Under the pieces are notes generated by a model that saw only the letters and a list, made by a program, of their open reading frames with translations, did not search any database and was not told the DNA's origin. A stretch of DNA of 64,000 bases from Chlorobium sp. (GTDB lineage Bacteria > Bacteroidota > Chlorobiia > Chlorobiales > Chlorobiaceae). How positions within the stretch are numbered: position 1 is the stretch's first letter; each line of letters begins with the position of its first letter. Shown piece by piece: positions 56,203 through 64,000 of this stretch. Both the position numbers and the translations under genes were made by a program. The stretch covers positions 32,520 through 96,519 of the forward strand of contig JANQHQ010000027.1 in assembly GCA_028282595.1 (NCBI GenBank), read 5' to 3'.

Positions 56203-57747
56203 ATGCACTCTGTTCTCGTTCTCGATTTCGGCTCGCAATACACCCAGCTTATCGCGCGGCGCGTACGCGAAATCGGCATCTACTCGGAAATTCTTCCCTA
56301 CAACACGCCTCTCGATACCATCAGGGAACACAATCCCGGGGCGCTCATACTTTCCGGCGGACCGAGCAGCGTCTACGGCGAATCGGCACCCCATCCCGAC
56401 AAAGGCATTTTCAGCCTCGGCCTGCCGATACTCGGCATCTGCTACGGTCTGCAGGTTATCGCCACGCATTTCGGGGGCGAGGTGGCCGTATCGTCGAAAC
56501 AGGAGTTCGGAAGGGCGAAAATCAGCGTGGACCGCACCGACGGAACGGCTTCCAGCATGCTGTTCAGGGACATCCCCGATTCCGATGTCTGGATGAGCCA
56601 CGGCGACAAGGTGGTTCGCATGCCCGAAGGGTTCGCCGTCACCGCGAGCAGCGGCAACTCCGAGATGTGCGCCATAGAAGCCTCGGGGAACAAGGCTGCA
56701 TTGAAAGTCTTCGGACTGCAGTTCCATCCGGAGGTCCAGCACTCCCTGTACGGCAAGCAACTCCTGTCGAATTTCCTGATCGACGTTGCAGGGCTCAGGC
56801 CGGACTGGTCCCCGAAAAGCTTTATCGACCATCAGATCGAGGAGATCCGGAATACAGCCGGAAACGACACCGTCATCTGCGGTATCAGCGGAGGGGTCGA
56901 CTCGACGGTGGCCGCGGTGCTCGTCCACCGGGCGATCGGCAAGCAACTGCACTGCGTCTTTGTCGATAACGGCCTCCTGCGGAAAAACGAAGCGGAAAAA
57001 GTGATGGAAGTGCTGCAGCCTCTCGGCCTCACGATAACGCTCGCAAACGCCTCGGACATCTTTCTCGATCGCCTGAAAAACGTCGCCTCACCGGAAAAAA
57101 AGCGCAAGATCATAGGCAGAACCTTCATCCGTATTTTCGAGGAGCACATTCACGAAGAGAAGTATCTCGTTCAGGGCACTCTCTATCCCGACGTCATCGA
57201 AAGCGTCAGCGTCAAGGGGCCGTCGGAGACGATCAAGTCCCATCACAATGTCGGCGGTCTGCCCAAGCGCATGAAGCTCAAGCTCATCGAGCCGTTGCGT
57301 GAACTGTTCAAAGACGAGGTAAGGGCGGTCGGCAGGGAGCTCGGCATAAGCGAGGACATTCTCATGCGCCACCCCTTTCCCGGTCCGGGTCTCGCGGTGC
57401 GCGTCCTCGGATCGGTCAACAGGGAGCGTCTCGACATCCTCCGCGACGCGGACCGGATCTACCTCGAAGAGCTCAAATCGCACAACCTCTACCAGCATGT
57501 CTGGCAGGCCTTTTCGGTTCTGCTGCCGGTGCAGTCGGTCGGCGTGATGGGAGACAAGCGCACCTACGAGAACGTTCTCGCGCTCCGCGCGGTCGAATCG
57601 TCCGACGGCATGACCGCTGACTGGGCACACCTCCCGCACGACTTTCTTTCCCATGTTTCGAACCGCATCATCAACGAGGTTCGAGGCATCAACCGGGTCG
57701 CCTACGACATTTCATCCAAACCGCCTGCAACCATAGAGTGGGAGTGA
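56203..57747 (+). CDS. guaA: GMP synthase (glutamine-hydrolysing)
   Basis: A 514-residue GuaA. The class-I amidotransferase half has GICYGLQ (nucleophile Cys about residue 80) and GLQFHPEV; the synthetase half has the PP-loop [10 protein letters not shown] and ends KPPATIEWE. It converts XMP to GMP. ATG 56203 gives [20 protein letters not shown], the family start. Its TGA lies just before the serB GTG. Confidence 0.97.
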   Translation: MHSVLVLDFGSQYTQLIARRVREIGIYSEILPYNTPLDTIREHNPGALILSGGPSSVYGESAPHPDKGIFSLGLPILGICYGLQVIATHFGGEVAVSSKQEFGRAKISVDRTDGTASSMLFRDIPDSDVWMSHGDKVVRMPEGFAVTASSGNSEMCAIEASGNKAALKVFGLQFHPEVQHSLYGKQLLSNFLIDVAGLRPDWSPKSFIDHQIEEIRNTAGNDTVICGISGGVDSTVAAVLVHRAIGKQLHCVFVDNGLLRKNEAEKVMEVLQPLGLTITLANASDIFLDRLKNVASPEKKRKIIGRTFIRIFEEHIHEEKYLVQGTLYPDVIESVSVKGPSETIKSHHNVGGLPKRMKLKLIEPLRELFKDEVRAVGRELGISEDILMRHPFPGPGLAVRVLGSVNRERLDILRDADRIYLEELKSHNLYQHVWQAFSVLLPVQSVGVMGDKRTYENVLALRAVESSDGMTADWAHLPHDFLSHVSNRIINEVRGINRVAYDISSKPPATIEWE

Positions 57748-57752
57748 GACCC

Positions 57753-58979
57753 GTGAGAGAACTGTTACTACTTGAAATATCCGGTCCCGATAAAAAAGGT
57801 TTGACAGCAGAGCTTTCGTCAATTCTGGCACGATACAACATCAGGGTTCTCGACATCGGCCAGGAAGTCATTCACAACCATCTGTCGCTTGGCATGCTGG
57901 TTGAAGTTCCCAACGAGTTCAAGTCGGCTCCGGTGCTGAAAGACCTTCTTTTTACGGTTCACACGCTCGGGCTCCATATCTTGTTTACCCCCATCTCGGA
58001 CAAAGAGTACGAACAATGGGTCGGAGAACAGGGGAAAGCCCGCTATCTCCTCACTCTGCTGGCAAGAGAAATCAAGGCTGAACAGATAGCGAGGGTAACC
58101 TCCGCCGTAGCAAGGCACAACCTGAACATCGATACGATTACGAGACTTTCGGGAAGACTACCTCTTCAAAAACGTCATGCCGGCAATACAAAGGCGTGTA
58201 TCGAGTTTTCGCTTCGCGGCACCCTGAAAAACGAAAAACGCTTCCGCGAAGAAATGCTCGCAATCACCGACGATCTCGGTGTCGATATAGCGTTTCAGGA
58301 GGACAACATCTACCGCAGGAACCGGCGGCTCGTGGTCTTCGACATGGACTCCACGCTCATCACGACCGAAGTGATCGACGAGCTTGCGCACGAGGCCGGA
58401 GTGGGAGAGGAAGTTGCCGCCATTACGGAACAGGCCATGCGCGGCGAGATCGATTTTACCGTCAGCCTTCAGCGGCGCGTCAGCACGCTCGCGGGACTCG
58501 ATGAATCCGTCCTGCAGAAAGTCGCAAAACGCCTGCAACTCACCGAAGGCGCGGAAAGCCTCTTTTTCAACCTGCACAACCTCGGCTTCAAAACCGCCAT
58601 CATTTCAGGCGGCTTCACCTACTTCGGGCACTACCTGCAGAAAAAGCTCAACATCGATTACGTTTATGCCAATACCCTTGAGATCGCGGACGGAAAACTG
58701 ACCGGCACGGTCCTCGGAGAGGTTGTCGATGGACGAAAAAAAGCGGAACTGCTCCAGCACATTGCAAAGAAAGAAAACATCAGCCTGGAACAAACCATCG
58801 CGGTCGGAGACGGAGCCAACGACCTGCCCATGCTCGGCAAAGCCGGCCTCGGCATTGCCTTCCGCGCCAAACCGATCGTCAAGGAAAGCGCCCGCCAGGC
58901 CATCTCGACCCTCGGCCTCGACGCCATCCTCTACCTGATGGGTTTCAGGGACAGGGAATCGCTGAGGAAGAGAAAGTGA
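57753..58979 (+). CDS. serB: Phosphoserine phosphatase with N-terminal ACT domains
   Basis: A 408-residue SerB. Two ACT-like domains (1-180: LLLLEISGPDKKGLTAELS, then LLTLLAREIKAEQIARV) precede a HAD phosphatase with FDMDSTLITTEVIDELA (nucleophile Asp about 197), IISGGFTYFG and GDGANDLPML. It makes serine from phosphoserine, and the ACT domains probably sense serine. GTG 57753 has GGGAG eight bases upstream and is preferred to GTG 57738. Confidence 0.95.
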   Translation: MRELLLLEISGPDKKGLTAELSSILARYNIRVLDIGQEVIHNHLSLGMLVEVPNEFKSAPVLKDLLFTVHTLGLHILFTPISDKEYEQWVGEQGKARYLLTLLAREIKAEQIARVTSAVARHNLNIDTITRLSGRLPLQKRHAGNTKACIEFSLRGTLKNEKRFREEMLAITDDLGVDIAFQEDNIYRRNRRLVVFDMDSTLITTEVIDELAHEAGVGEEVAAITEQAMRGEIDFTVSLQRRVSTLAGLDESVLQKVAKRLQLTEGAESLFFNLHNLGFKTAIISGGFTYFGHYLQKKLNIDYVYANTLEIADGKLTGTVLGEVVDGRKKAELLQHIAKKENISLEQTIAVGDGANDLPMLGKAGLGIAFRAKPIVKESARQAISTLGLDAILYLMGFRDRESLRKRK

Positions 58980-58992
58980 TGGCCGAAGGGCA

Positions 58993-59023
58993 GTGACGAC
59001 GCCCGGTAAGCCGGGCTTAAGGC
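58993..59023 (+). repeat. Single palindromic unit R6
   Basis: One forward unit, GTGACGACGCCCGG-TAA-GCCGGGCTTAAGGCC, lies 13 bases after serB. It forms a compact hairpin and marks the last core-type sequence before base composition falls to AT-rich. Confidence 0.75.
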
Positions 59024-59112
59024 CAAGTCCCATAACCTCGCGCCCCTAATCATATATACAATAGTAAGTTAAAAATGGAATTTGAAGGCAGACCCCTCCA
59101 AGAGACTCTGCA

Positions 59113-59577
59113 TCAGTGCCCTATTTTTCTTGCCTTTAATAATACAGGATGCGTTAAAACCATGGGCATTTCTATTGGTCGCCAACTTCCTATTTGCATT
59201 GCAGCACTGCAATAATTTTTCAGACGTGCATTCTGACTTTCATCAACAACGATGACAGCAACATCAAATTCCCATCCGATATCATCGGAAACTCCAAAGG
59301 TCACTGCCACACTAAATTCTTTTGATACTGGGTTTATCTTAGCCTCAGCTTGAGGCCACCAGACACCCTCAAAGTCGGTCCTTCGAGCTAAAACCCATAA
59401 GTGAGACCCCGTTGGAATAAAGGCACTACCTCTTATATTATATATTTGACGCACTTCAAACTTTTCGTTTGACGGCTCAGTTATCTTGATATCAACGTCC
59501 GAACATAGTGATTCAGAAAAACTAATAAACATGCAGAAAATCGCGAATAATGCCATTAACCCATTAGAATTTCTCAT
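59113..59577 (-). CDS. Exported protein of unknown function (AT-rich island, gene 3)
   Basis: A 154-residue protein with an N-terminal signal peptide (GLMALFAIFCMFISFSESLC). The rest is beta-rich (FEVRQIYNIRGSAFIPTGSHLWVLARR), resembling immunoglobulin-like domains that carry a WVLAR or WP turn, but no family is certain. Base composition is markedly more AT-rich than the core genome. It is last of a three-gene operon, 88 bases behind its neighbour. Confidence 0.65.
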   Translation of the reverse strand: MRNSNGLMALFAIFCMFISFSESLCSDVDIKITEPSNEKFEVRQIYNIRGSAFIPTGSHLWVLARRTDFEGVWWPQAEAKINPVSKEFSVAVTFGVSDDIGWEFDVAVIVVDESQNARLKNYCSAAMQIGSWRPIEMPMVLTHPVLLKARKIGH

Positions 59578-59665
59578 GTTAAACCTTTCTGTATTTATAA
59601 GTATTAATAGTTCGTTAGTAATAAATCATTTGTTTTATCAATATAAAATTCATCAAATTTTATAA

Positions 59666-60118
59666 TTACTGGATCGGCTCTAATTTAATCATGTTTAGCG
59701 GGATATCCCATGTATTTGCCATTGACTTTCTGCATGCCGTTGACAATTCGAAAGCATGATATTGGAGCTCTGTATCCGATGTAAGGTGTTCCTTATTCAT
59801 TCTCAAGTGGTAAGCATAATAACTAAGTTTTTTTTGAACCTCTTTATCAACAACCATTCGGGCGTGTCCGTAAAAAAGGATCCAAAATCGTTTCTCTTCA
59901 TTTGCACGAACTTTGGAGTCTGAAGTAAGTGGTATAGTCGCAGCTACTTTGCACAGCTCTTGGTAAATTGGGAATTGTTGTTTCCAAAATTCTTTGGCCG
60001 ACTCATCTGCATTATTCCTATTATATTCGAATATACCATATATAAACAAAACAATGGCACCCAGTAATGTCATTAGCTTAAAGGCAACCCCCCATTTTCT
60101 GAATTTTTCTTCAGTCAT
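59666..60118 (-). CDS. Membrane-anchored protein of unknown function (AT-rich island, gene 2)
   Basis: A 150-residue protein with one membrane segment (FKLMTLLGAIVLFIYGIFEYN) and a helical soluble part rich in charged residues; no known motif. The distinctive centre is EEKRFWILFYGHARMVVDKEVQ. Its start overlaps the end of the thioredoxin-like gene by 8 bases, so the two are probably co-translated. Composition and the lack of homology cues point to acquired DNA. Confidence 0.65.
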   Translation of the reverse strand: MTEEKFRKWGVAFKLMTLLGAIVLFIYGIFEYNRNNADESAKEFWKQQFPIYQELCKVAATIPLTSDSKVRANEEKRFWILFYGHARMVVDKEVQKKLSYYAYHLRMNKEHLTSDTELQYHAFELSTACRKSMANTWDIPLNMIKLEPIQ

Positions 60119-60536
60119 TTTTCATATATATGTATGGAGTTAATTTTTTCTTCAACCCTACAAGGTCTTCATAAAAAACACAAATAAGCACCTTTTTCTC
60201 TTTTGTAAACAAAATGATCGATGGCAAATGTTTAATTTTGTGTTTTTCCCATAATGCGTATCTATTTCTTTTTAAAACTTCATCCACCGATGCCGCATCA
60301 GTTATTTCGACTGTAATGAAATTCTTCTCAGCCCAATCTTGAAACTCCTTTTGACCAAAGACTTCTTCTCTCATTTTATCACATTCAGGACACTGCTTAC
60401 CCGAGAAAAAAGCAAAGACCAGTTTATCCCTTTCTCTGGAAAGACGAAAAGCATCATCAAGCGATTGTTGCCAATCAATCGCACTCGATGTAGAATAAAT
60501 TAATACGAAAATTAAGACGTATAAAATAAACCTCAT
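60111..60536 (-). CDS. Exported thioredoxin-like protein (CPEC)
   Basis: A 141-residue protein. MRFILYVLIFVLIYSTSSA is a signal peptide. FAFFSGKQCPECDKMREEVF is a thioredoxin-fold active site with CPEC, followed by the cis-Pro segment KIKHLPSIILFTKEKK. It is probably a periplasmic thiol-disulfide or DsbD-C/Thioredoxin_7-like protein. ATG 60536 is chosen since it starts the signal peptide. It heads the AT-rich operon, and its partners could be its substrates or anchors (inference). Confidence 0.75.
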   Translation of the reverse strand: MRFILYVLIFVLIYSTSSAIDWQQSLDDAFRLSRERDKLVFAFFSGKQCPECDKMREEVFGQKEFQDWAEKNFITVEITDAASVDEVLKRNRYALWEKHKIKHLPSIILFTKEKKVLICVFYEDLVGLKKKLTPYIYMKND

Positions 60537-60705
60537 ATTAGGACGAGTAATCAAACGATTTCGTTTTTTAGTCGATAGCTTTCTGTAGCCGAACATCAAT
60601 TATCACCAACAATATACTGCAGAAACATTTTCCCCCCGCATTAAAACTTAAGCTTAGCCAATTCAAAGGCATATTTTAAAGCCTTTTATCCCCCCTATGC
60701 GGTAT

Positions 60706-60865
60706 CCGCATAACTCCCGATCTGCATTATCCCTCAATCTTTCCAAAGCCCGCAAAACAACCATTCCCGATCAACCCTGTTTTCAAAGGCTTGATGAAAC
60801 GATGAAAAGCAAGTGGGGCTCTGAGACATTTTTTAAGCAAAAACAGGGGCTTTCCAGCCCCTGTC
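60706..60865 (-). repeat. Shared toxin-flank repeat, copy C1, with terminator
   Basis: The segment contains TTGATGAAACGATGAAAAGC, also present in C2 and C3, and a piece whose minus-strand frame reads [14 protein letters not shown], close to part of the RelE-like remnant in C2. At the left end a stem ACAGGGGCT/AGCCCCTGT followed on the minus strand by a T-run is an intrinsic terminator for the XRE gene. The space 60537-60934 holds nothing else visible. Confidence 0.65.
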
Positions 60866-60934
60866 ACGGTGTCTCATAAAACGATCGTTTGTTGAAATAC
60901 CCGATCCTGCTACTCTTCCTTCACCTTACAGGAA

Positions 60935-61210
60935 TCATTCAATGGAGACCTGGATTTTTTTCCCTAATGCTTCTGCGTAATGGTAAAGCGTCGACAGCCT
61001 GATATCATCGGCATGGTTCTCGATCCTTGAAATCGCTGACTTTTTGGTCTTCAGCTTTTTTGCCAGTGCTTCCTGGGTAAGCCCGGCGCTTTGTCTTGCT
61101 TCCTTTAACAGGGCTCCGATTTTGAACTCTTCGTATCCTTGATCGAAGGTTCTGGTAAATTCAGGATCGTTACTCTTGCACTTTGCGATCGCGCGTTGCA
61201 GGTCATCCAT
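60935..61210 (-). CDS. XRE-family antitoxin/regulator
   Basis: A 91-residue protein. The helix-turn-helix reads [23 protein letters not shown], with a C-terminal [21 protein letters not shown] as in HigA-type antitoxins. A strong ribosome site GGAGG lies seven bases before ATG 61210, which decides the start against an upstream ATG. No intact cognate RelE-like toxin gene directly precedes it, so it may now be an orphan. Confidence 0.85.
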   Translation of the reverse strand: MDDLQRAIAKCKSNDPEFTRTFDQGYEEFKIGALLKEARQSAGLTQEALAKKLKTKKSAISRIENHADDIRLSTLYHYAEALGKKIQVSIE

Positions 61211-61283
61211 AGTTTTTCCTCCTGGTACAGCCATCACTCAAGTTGTCAGGCTTTTCTCATTCATTACTTTTCAGGGATGCTCG

Positions 61284-61475
61284 TTACTTGTCCTGGACTT
61301 TCTCCATCTGATACTGATCGGAAGGATCAATAATTTTCGGCTTGCCATCCTGCCAGACGACAGCATATTGTCCAAGTCGTTTTTTCTTTTCAAAGGCATT
61401 CTTCACCGCTTTCTGAAGAGCCGCTAATGCAAGCTGCCCCTCTTTCGACGGGCCTGTTTTCTGAGTAACAATCAT
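61284..61475 (-). CDS. Small protein downstream of the zeta-type kinase, possible partner
   Basis: A 63-residue, Lys/Gln-rich protein with [15 protein letters not shown] near the end. Its ATG overlaps the TGA of the zeta-type reading frame (in its restored form) as ATGA, so the two were one operon. It may be an antitoxin or accessory protein; I recognise no family. Confidence 0.55.
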   Translation of the reverse strand: MIVTQKTGPSKEGQLALAALQKAVKNAFEKKKRLGQYAVVWQDGKPKIIDPSDQYQMEKVQDK

Positions 61476-62046
61476 TTGTAAGACTCCTGTAATAACAACT
61501 GATAATGTTCTTGATGCAAGACGTTACGGCTTGTGCCCTTTTGCTCGAAAACCAGAATGGGGGTACTTCCATCGTTCATAAAACAAAAACAGTGATCCAC
61601 GCGATAACTGTATTGCTCAAATAGATTGCGCAAACTCCGGGGAAACCGGCGCTCAATATCTGAAATCGATATGTGTTATGCCCCCCGGTAGCCACACGTT
61701 CAGCTACGCGCATTTTCGAAAATTCTACGGATGGCAACGCCAAGTAGAGCAAAACAGTGCGCCAACCATCTGACCGCAGACGCTCAATGAGCTGCAAATA
61801 GGTACGACCGGAAAGGGTTGTCTCAAAAGCAAAATCTTCGCATTGCTCAATACGTTCGGCTACTTCTCGTAAAAAAATCCGGCTCGCAGCTATCAGCTCC
61901 TTCTCTGGAACAAATGGAGACAAGCCCGCAGCAATCAGATCAGCATTAATGAAACGGTCACACTGAGCGACACCAGGCAGATACTCGAGAGCAAAGGTTG
62001 TTTTTCCTGCCCCATTTGGTCCGGCAATGATCCAGCAGGTTGGCAT
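61472..62046 (-). pseudogene. Zeta-toxin-like P-loop kinase with a 2-base frameshift
   Basis: The start [20 protein letters not shown], then [14 protein letters not shown] and [20 protein letters not shown] match small zeta-toxin-family kinases. At VATGGHN the sequence CATAACACATATCG shifts the frame: removing one CA restores [16 protein letters not shown] followed by [15 protein letters not shown] and continues to a TGA that overlaps the next gene's ATG. The unrepaired frame runs into 30 unrelated residues and stops at 61576. The protein is therefore probably inactive, unless this is an assembly error. Confidence 0.8.
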
Positions 62047-62163
62047 GGGCTGTTCTCAGTTTCCATACATTGATTGTTGTCACATCGATATCCGCCAGAT
62101 AATCCTGAAGGATACTTTAAAATAATCAGTTCTAGCTGTTGAACCTCATCATGAGATTGTCAA

Positions 62164-62355
62164 TCAGTTGATGTGAATCACCAGATTTCCATCATCGAAA
62201 AAACCGAGCAGCCGGAACTCATTGTTACCCTGTGCAGCTCGAACTTCCCATATGCCGCCAATATTCCGTAGCTGCCAAGCGGATTTGCGCCATCTGCAAC
62301 CGCATAACTCCCGATCAGCATTATTCCCCGATCTTTCCAGAACCTGTAAAGTCAA
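62164..62355 (-). pseudogene. Truncated RelE/HigB-like (Gp49-type) toxin remnant
   Basis: The frame contains [32 protein letters not shown], the core beta-sheet of phage-derived Gp49-like RelE toxins, then stops where the conserved HGFxKK tail should follow. Its N-terminus runs into the C2 flank repeat. Likely a decayed toxin gene; no antitoxin is beside it. Confidence 0.5.
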
Positions 62356-62545
62356 AATTCCCGAAAACCCCTGTTTTCAACAGCTTGATGAAACGATGAA
62401 AAGCACACGGGTTTGTGGAACAGAATTGAGAGAAAAACAGAAGGGGGCTGCGCCCCCCCCTATCACGTTCTATGAAGATTCCGGGAAGAGCTCCTATAGC
62501 CCCAACTCGCTATGTGAACCAAGACGCACCAGTTCAAGATTTTGG
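62300..62545 (-). repeat. Shared toxin-flank repeat, copy C2
   Basis: About 190 bases (from CCCGAAAACCCCTGTTTTCAA to the end of the YafQ-like gene) recur in C3 with few changes. Inside, GGGGGCTGCGCCCCC followed on the minus strand by TTCTGTTTTT is a terminator for the DinJ/YafQ operon. Confidence 0.7.
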
Positions 62546-62775
62546 TCGTCGGGTTTTCGGTATATGAGGACAAGATCAGGCTTTATGTGACAATCACGGC
62601 AATCCTTCCATCTGCCGCTCAATGGGTGATCAACTAGATTTTTCGGCAACACCTGATCTTCGACCAGCAGGCTGATGACTGGTTTCAATAGACGTTCCAG
62701 CTTTTTTCCATGACGCCCTTTTTGCTCCCGCTTGTAATCACTTTTGAACTTTGATGTGTACTTAATCGTCCGCAT
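62494..62775 (-). CDS. YafQ-type mRNA interferase toxin
   Basis: A 93-residue RelE-superfamily toxin. KFKSDYKREQKGRHGKKLERL, GRWKDCRDCHIKPDLVLIYR and LVRLGSHSELGL match E. coli YafQ, including the catalytic His in GSHSE. It would cleave mRNA on the ribosome when free of antitoxin. It overlaps its antitoxin by 14 bases. Start ATG 62775 is preferred. A 3' fragment of a near-identical gene lies at 63739-63789. Confidence 0.88.
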   Translation of the reverse strand: MRTIKYTSKFKSDYKREQKGRHGKKLERLLKPVISLLVEDQVLPKNLVDHPLSGRWKDCRDCHIKPDLVLIYRKPDDQNLELVRLGSHSELGL

Positions 62776-63025
62776 CGAGTTCTTTGAATAGTTCATCTAC
62801 CGATCCGGCAGTATGCGTCTCGCCTGCCCTCGATTCTTTGATCGCCTGAATTGTTTCCTCATTCGGAATCAGCGGATTGAACGGCAATGCTTTCTCCGCT
62901 ACGATTTTTTTCATCAGTAACCTTACGGCATCTGACATCGTCAGCCCCATAGCAGCAAGAATTGCCGAAGCTTCATCCTTGGTTTCCTGATCAATCCTTG
63001 CCCGTACAACAGATTTTGTAATCAT
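62762..63025 (-). CDS. DinJ/RelB-family antitoxin
   Basis: An 87-residue antitoxin. ARIDQETKDEASAILAAMGLTMSDAVRLLM is the ribbon-helix-helix start of the RelB/DinJ family; the C-terminal acidic half should bind the toxin. AAAGGA lies about seven bases before ATG 63025. It forms a classic antitoxin-first operon with the YafQ-type gene and probably represses its own promoter. Confidence 0.88.
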   Translation of the reverse strand: MITKSVVRARIDQETKDEASAILAAMGLTMSDAVRLLMKKIVAEKALPFNPLIPNEETIQAIKESRAGETHTAGSVDELFKELDADD

Positions 63026-63224
63026 AGTGTCCTTTCCCTCACGATCTGGTATTAAACTCTTGAGAACCGTAGCCACAATGTAGCTCAAAACTCACACAAT
63101 ACAACGACTATAATCTCGCGGGAGTTCCCTACTATAGTCCACCTCTCCGTTCAGAGGCGTTTTCAGGGGGAATGAGAATACGCAAGAGAACACAGGTTGG
63201 GATTGCTCTTGCCTCTCGTTACTT
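63026..63224. other. Intergenic, upstream of dinJ-like gene
   Basis: No gene is visible. A small hairpin CCTCT-loop-AGAGGCGTTTT (about 63139-63160) could be a terminator in the plus direction. The dinJ promoter should lie near 63050-63110, but no pair stands out clearly. Confidence 0.3.
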
Positions 63225-63263
63225 GTCACCAAGCCTGACCCGCCAGGCGGGGTCATTGGTCAC
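63225..63263 (-). repeat. Palindromic unit R7
   Basis: One reverse-type unit, GTCACCAAGCCTGACC...CCAGGCGGGGTCATTGGTCAC. The hairpin arms CCTG/CAGG and outer GTCACCAA/TTGGTCAC fit the family. Confidence 0.7.
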
Positions 63264-63297
63264 TGGCCGAAGGCCGTAATCACTCGCCGCCACACCT

Positions 63298-63480
63298 TCA
63301 ATCGACGTACTCGACGAACTTTTCGAAATCTGTCCCGTCCTGAAATAGTTGACAGTGTCTAAGCTGCTTCCGACTTCATGCCTTTGTTGGGAGTTCTAAG
63401 TTCTGTTGTTTGATGCGAGCCTCCTGTAGTACCGACCTGATGGTATCAATCTGCACGATTTTGATTTCATAGCAGCATCA
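63298..63480 (-). pseudogene. Degenerate reading frame, unrecognised
   Basis: One minus-strand frame reads VQIDTIRSVLQEARIKQQNL, a stop, then CQLFQDGTDFEKFVEYVD and a second stop. The peptide texture looks protein-like, so a decayed gene is possible, but I cannot name a family. The rest to 63605 shows nothing further. Confidence 0.2.
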
Positions 63481-63605
63481 TACATATGGAGAACATTACA
63501 GGGAACAACCAGATGAACACGAGTGATTTTTTGAAGTTCATTGAAGCTATAGCAACGTTCGTAATATTGGTCACATCTGACGTGTTTTCACATGTGAGAT
63601 GTGAG

Positions 63606-63789
63606 CCCGAAAACCCCTGTTTTCAACGGCTTGATGAAACGATGAAAAGCAAACGGGTCTATGGGGTACAACTGAGAGAAAAACAGAAGGGGGCTGCGCC
63701 CCCCTGTCACGTTTCGATGAAGATTCCGGGAAATGCCCCTATAACCCTAACTCGCTATGTGAACCAAAACGCACCCGTTCAAGATTTTG
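63606..63789 (-). repeat. Shared toxin-flank repeat, copy C3, ending in a YafQ-like 3' fragment
   Basis: Near-copy of C2 with the same GGGGGCTGCGCCCCC terminator hairpin. The last 51 bases (63739-63789) encode on the minus strand QNLERVRFGSHSELGL plus stop, the C-terminus of a YafQ-type toxin. The coding sequence is cut off where palindromic unit R8 begins. Confidence 0.75.
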
Positions 63790-63792
63790 TTT

Positions 63793-63819
63793 GTCACCAA
63801 GCCTGACCTATCAGGTGAC
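63793..63819 (-). repeat. Palindromic unit R8
   Basis: GTCACC-AAG-CCTGA-CCTA-TCAGGTGAC: the inner arms CCTGA/TCAGG and outer GTCACC/GGTGAC make this the most symmetrical unit in the window. It abuts the truncated toxin gene directly. Confidence 0.75.
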
Positions 63820-63857
63820 AACCGTTTTTTGATTGCTCAATGTTAAATAGATAGAAC

Positions 63858-63918
63858 GTTAGGTTCGCCGACGAGCTTCAGTGAGTCCGAGCGTAACGCG
63901 CCATCAAAAGCTTGTCGG
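63858..63918. repeat. Long imperfect palindrome near window end (attC-like?)
   Basis: CCGACGAGCTT (63868-63878) pairs with AAGCTTGTCGG (63908-63918) around a 29-base centre that has its own GCGTAACGC hairpin; GTTAGGT stands just before. The shape recalls integron attC sites, but the outer boxes do not match RYYYAAC/GTTRRRY. No gene is visible from 63820 to 64000. Confidence 0.35.
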
Positions 63919-64000
63919 GTTTTCAAATTTTTTGTCAAGAAAGCTACCCTCAATATTATTCACCATTTCAACAAACCGATTGGCGGGGGCTGAAAACATG

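Noticed and set aside
60706..62545. Integron attC sites as the shared flanks C1 and C2
   Set aside because: The flanks contain toxin-gene fragments and terminators, and lack paired RYYYAAC/GTTRRRY boxes.
63337..63480. Insertion-sequence end (TAGTTGACAGTGTC) with transposase remnant
   Set aside because: The reading frame on that strand continues across the supposed end as protein-like sequence, and no second inverted end was found.

Overview
The window looks like chromosomal DNA from a GC-rich, Gram-negative bacterium of the Chlorobiota (green sulfur bacterium) type. The signs are weak Shine-Dalgarno sites, many GTG/TTG starts, a TrpB2-type tryptophan synthase beta chain, a CrtI/CrtH-like carotenoid flavoenzyme, and an LPS/TamB/PpiD envelope set. 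The genus (Prosthecochloris or Chlorobium would fit) is inference: no rRNA or photosystem gene is present.

Region 1 (1-20880, minus strand) is a surface-polysaccharide locus. From its upstream end it holds Wzz, a FlaA1/CapD-type membrane epimerase/dehydratase, an ABC exporter, a UDP-xylose-synthase-like enzyme, five glycosyltransferases, a Wzy/WaaL-type membrane protein and three different sulfotransferases, the last running off the window start. Embedded in it are cysD, a fused cysNC and a stand-alone cysC, which make PAPS; cysQ, which recycles PAP, lies just upstream. No sulfate-reduction genes are linked, so the sulfur genes most likely feed polymer sulfation. The kinase half of CysNC has lost its P-loop consensus, so CysC is probably the real APS kinase.

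Region 2 (21000-36600) is housekeeping: rfaE2 and a 1506-residue TamB-like protein; coaBC, a family-4 uracil-DNA glycosylase, dnaB and ptsI; then ppiD, pcm, a DUF123 protein and ftsY. A MITE with a perfect 4-bp target duplication sits just upstream of dnaB.

Region 3 (36600-59000) mixes core genes (thiL, tRNA-Leu, trpB2, clpC, a DUF4130/radical-SAM DNA-repair pair, a carotenoid enzyme, tRNA-Pro, PBP1A, guaA, serB) with intergenic palindromic repeats. In five places these repeats form composite blocks, mostly an array in one orientation, a central segment, then the array inverted. One block encloses a four-helix-bundle (23S-IVS-type) protein gene; others enclose only short non-coding segments. 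A second MITE copy lies at 49.6 kb.

Region 4 (59000-64000) is an AT-rich accessory island: an operon of three exported or membrane proteins with a thioredoxin-like member, then toxin-antitoxin modules (a frameshifted zeta-type kinase, an XRE antitoxin, a DinJ/YafQ pair, toxin fragments) that share repeated 3' flanks.
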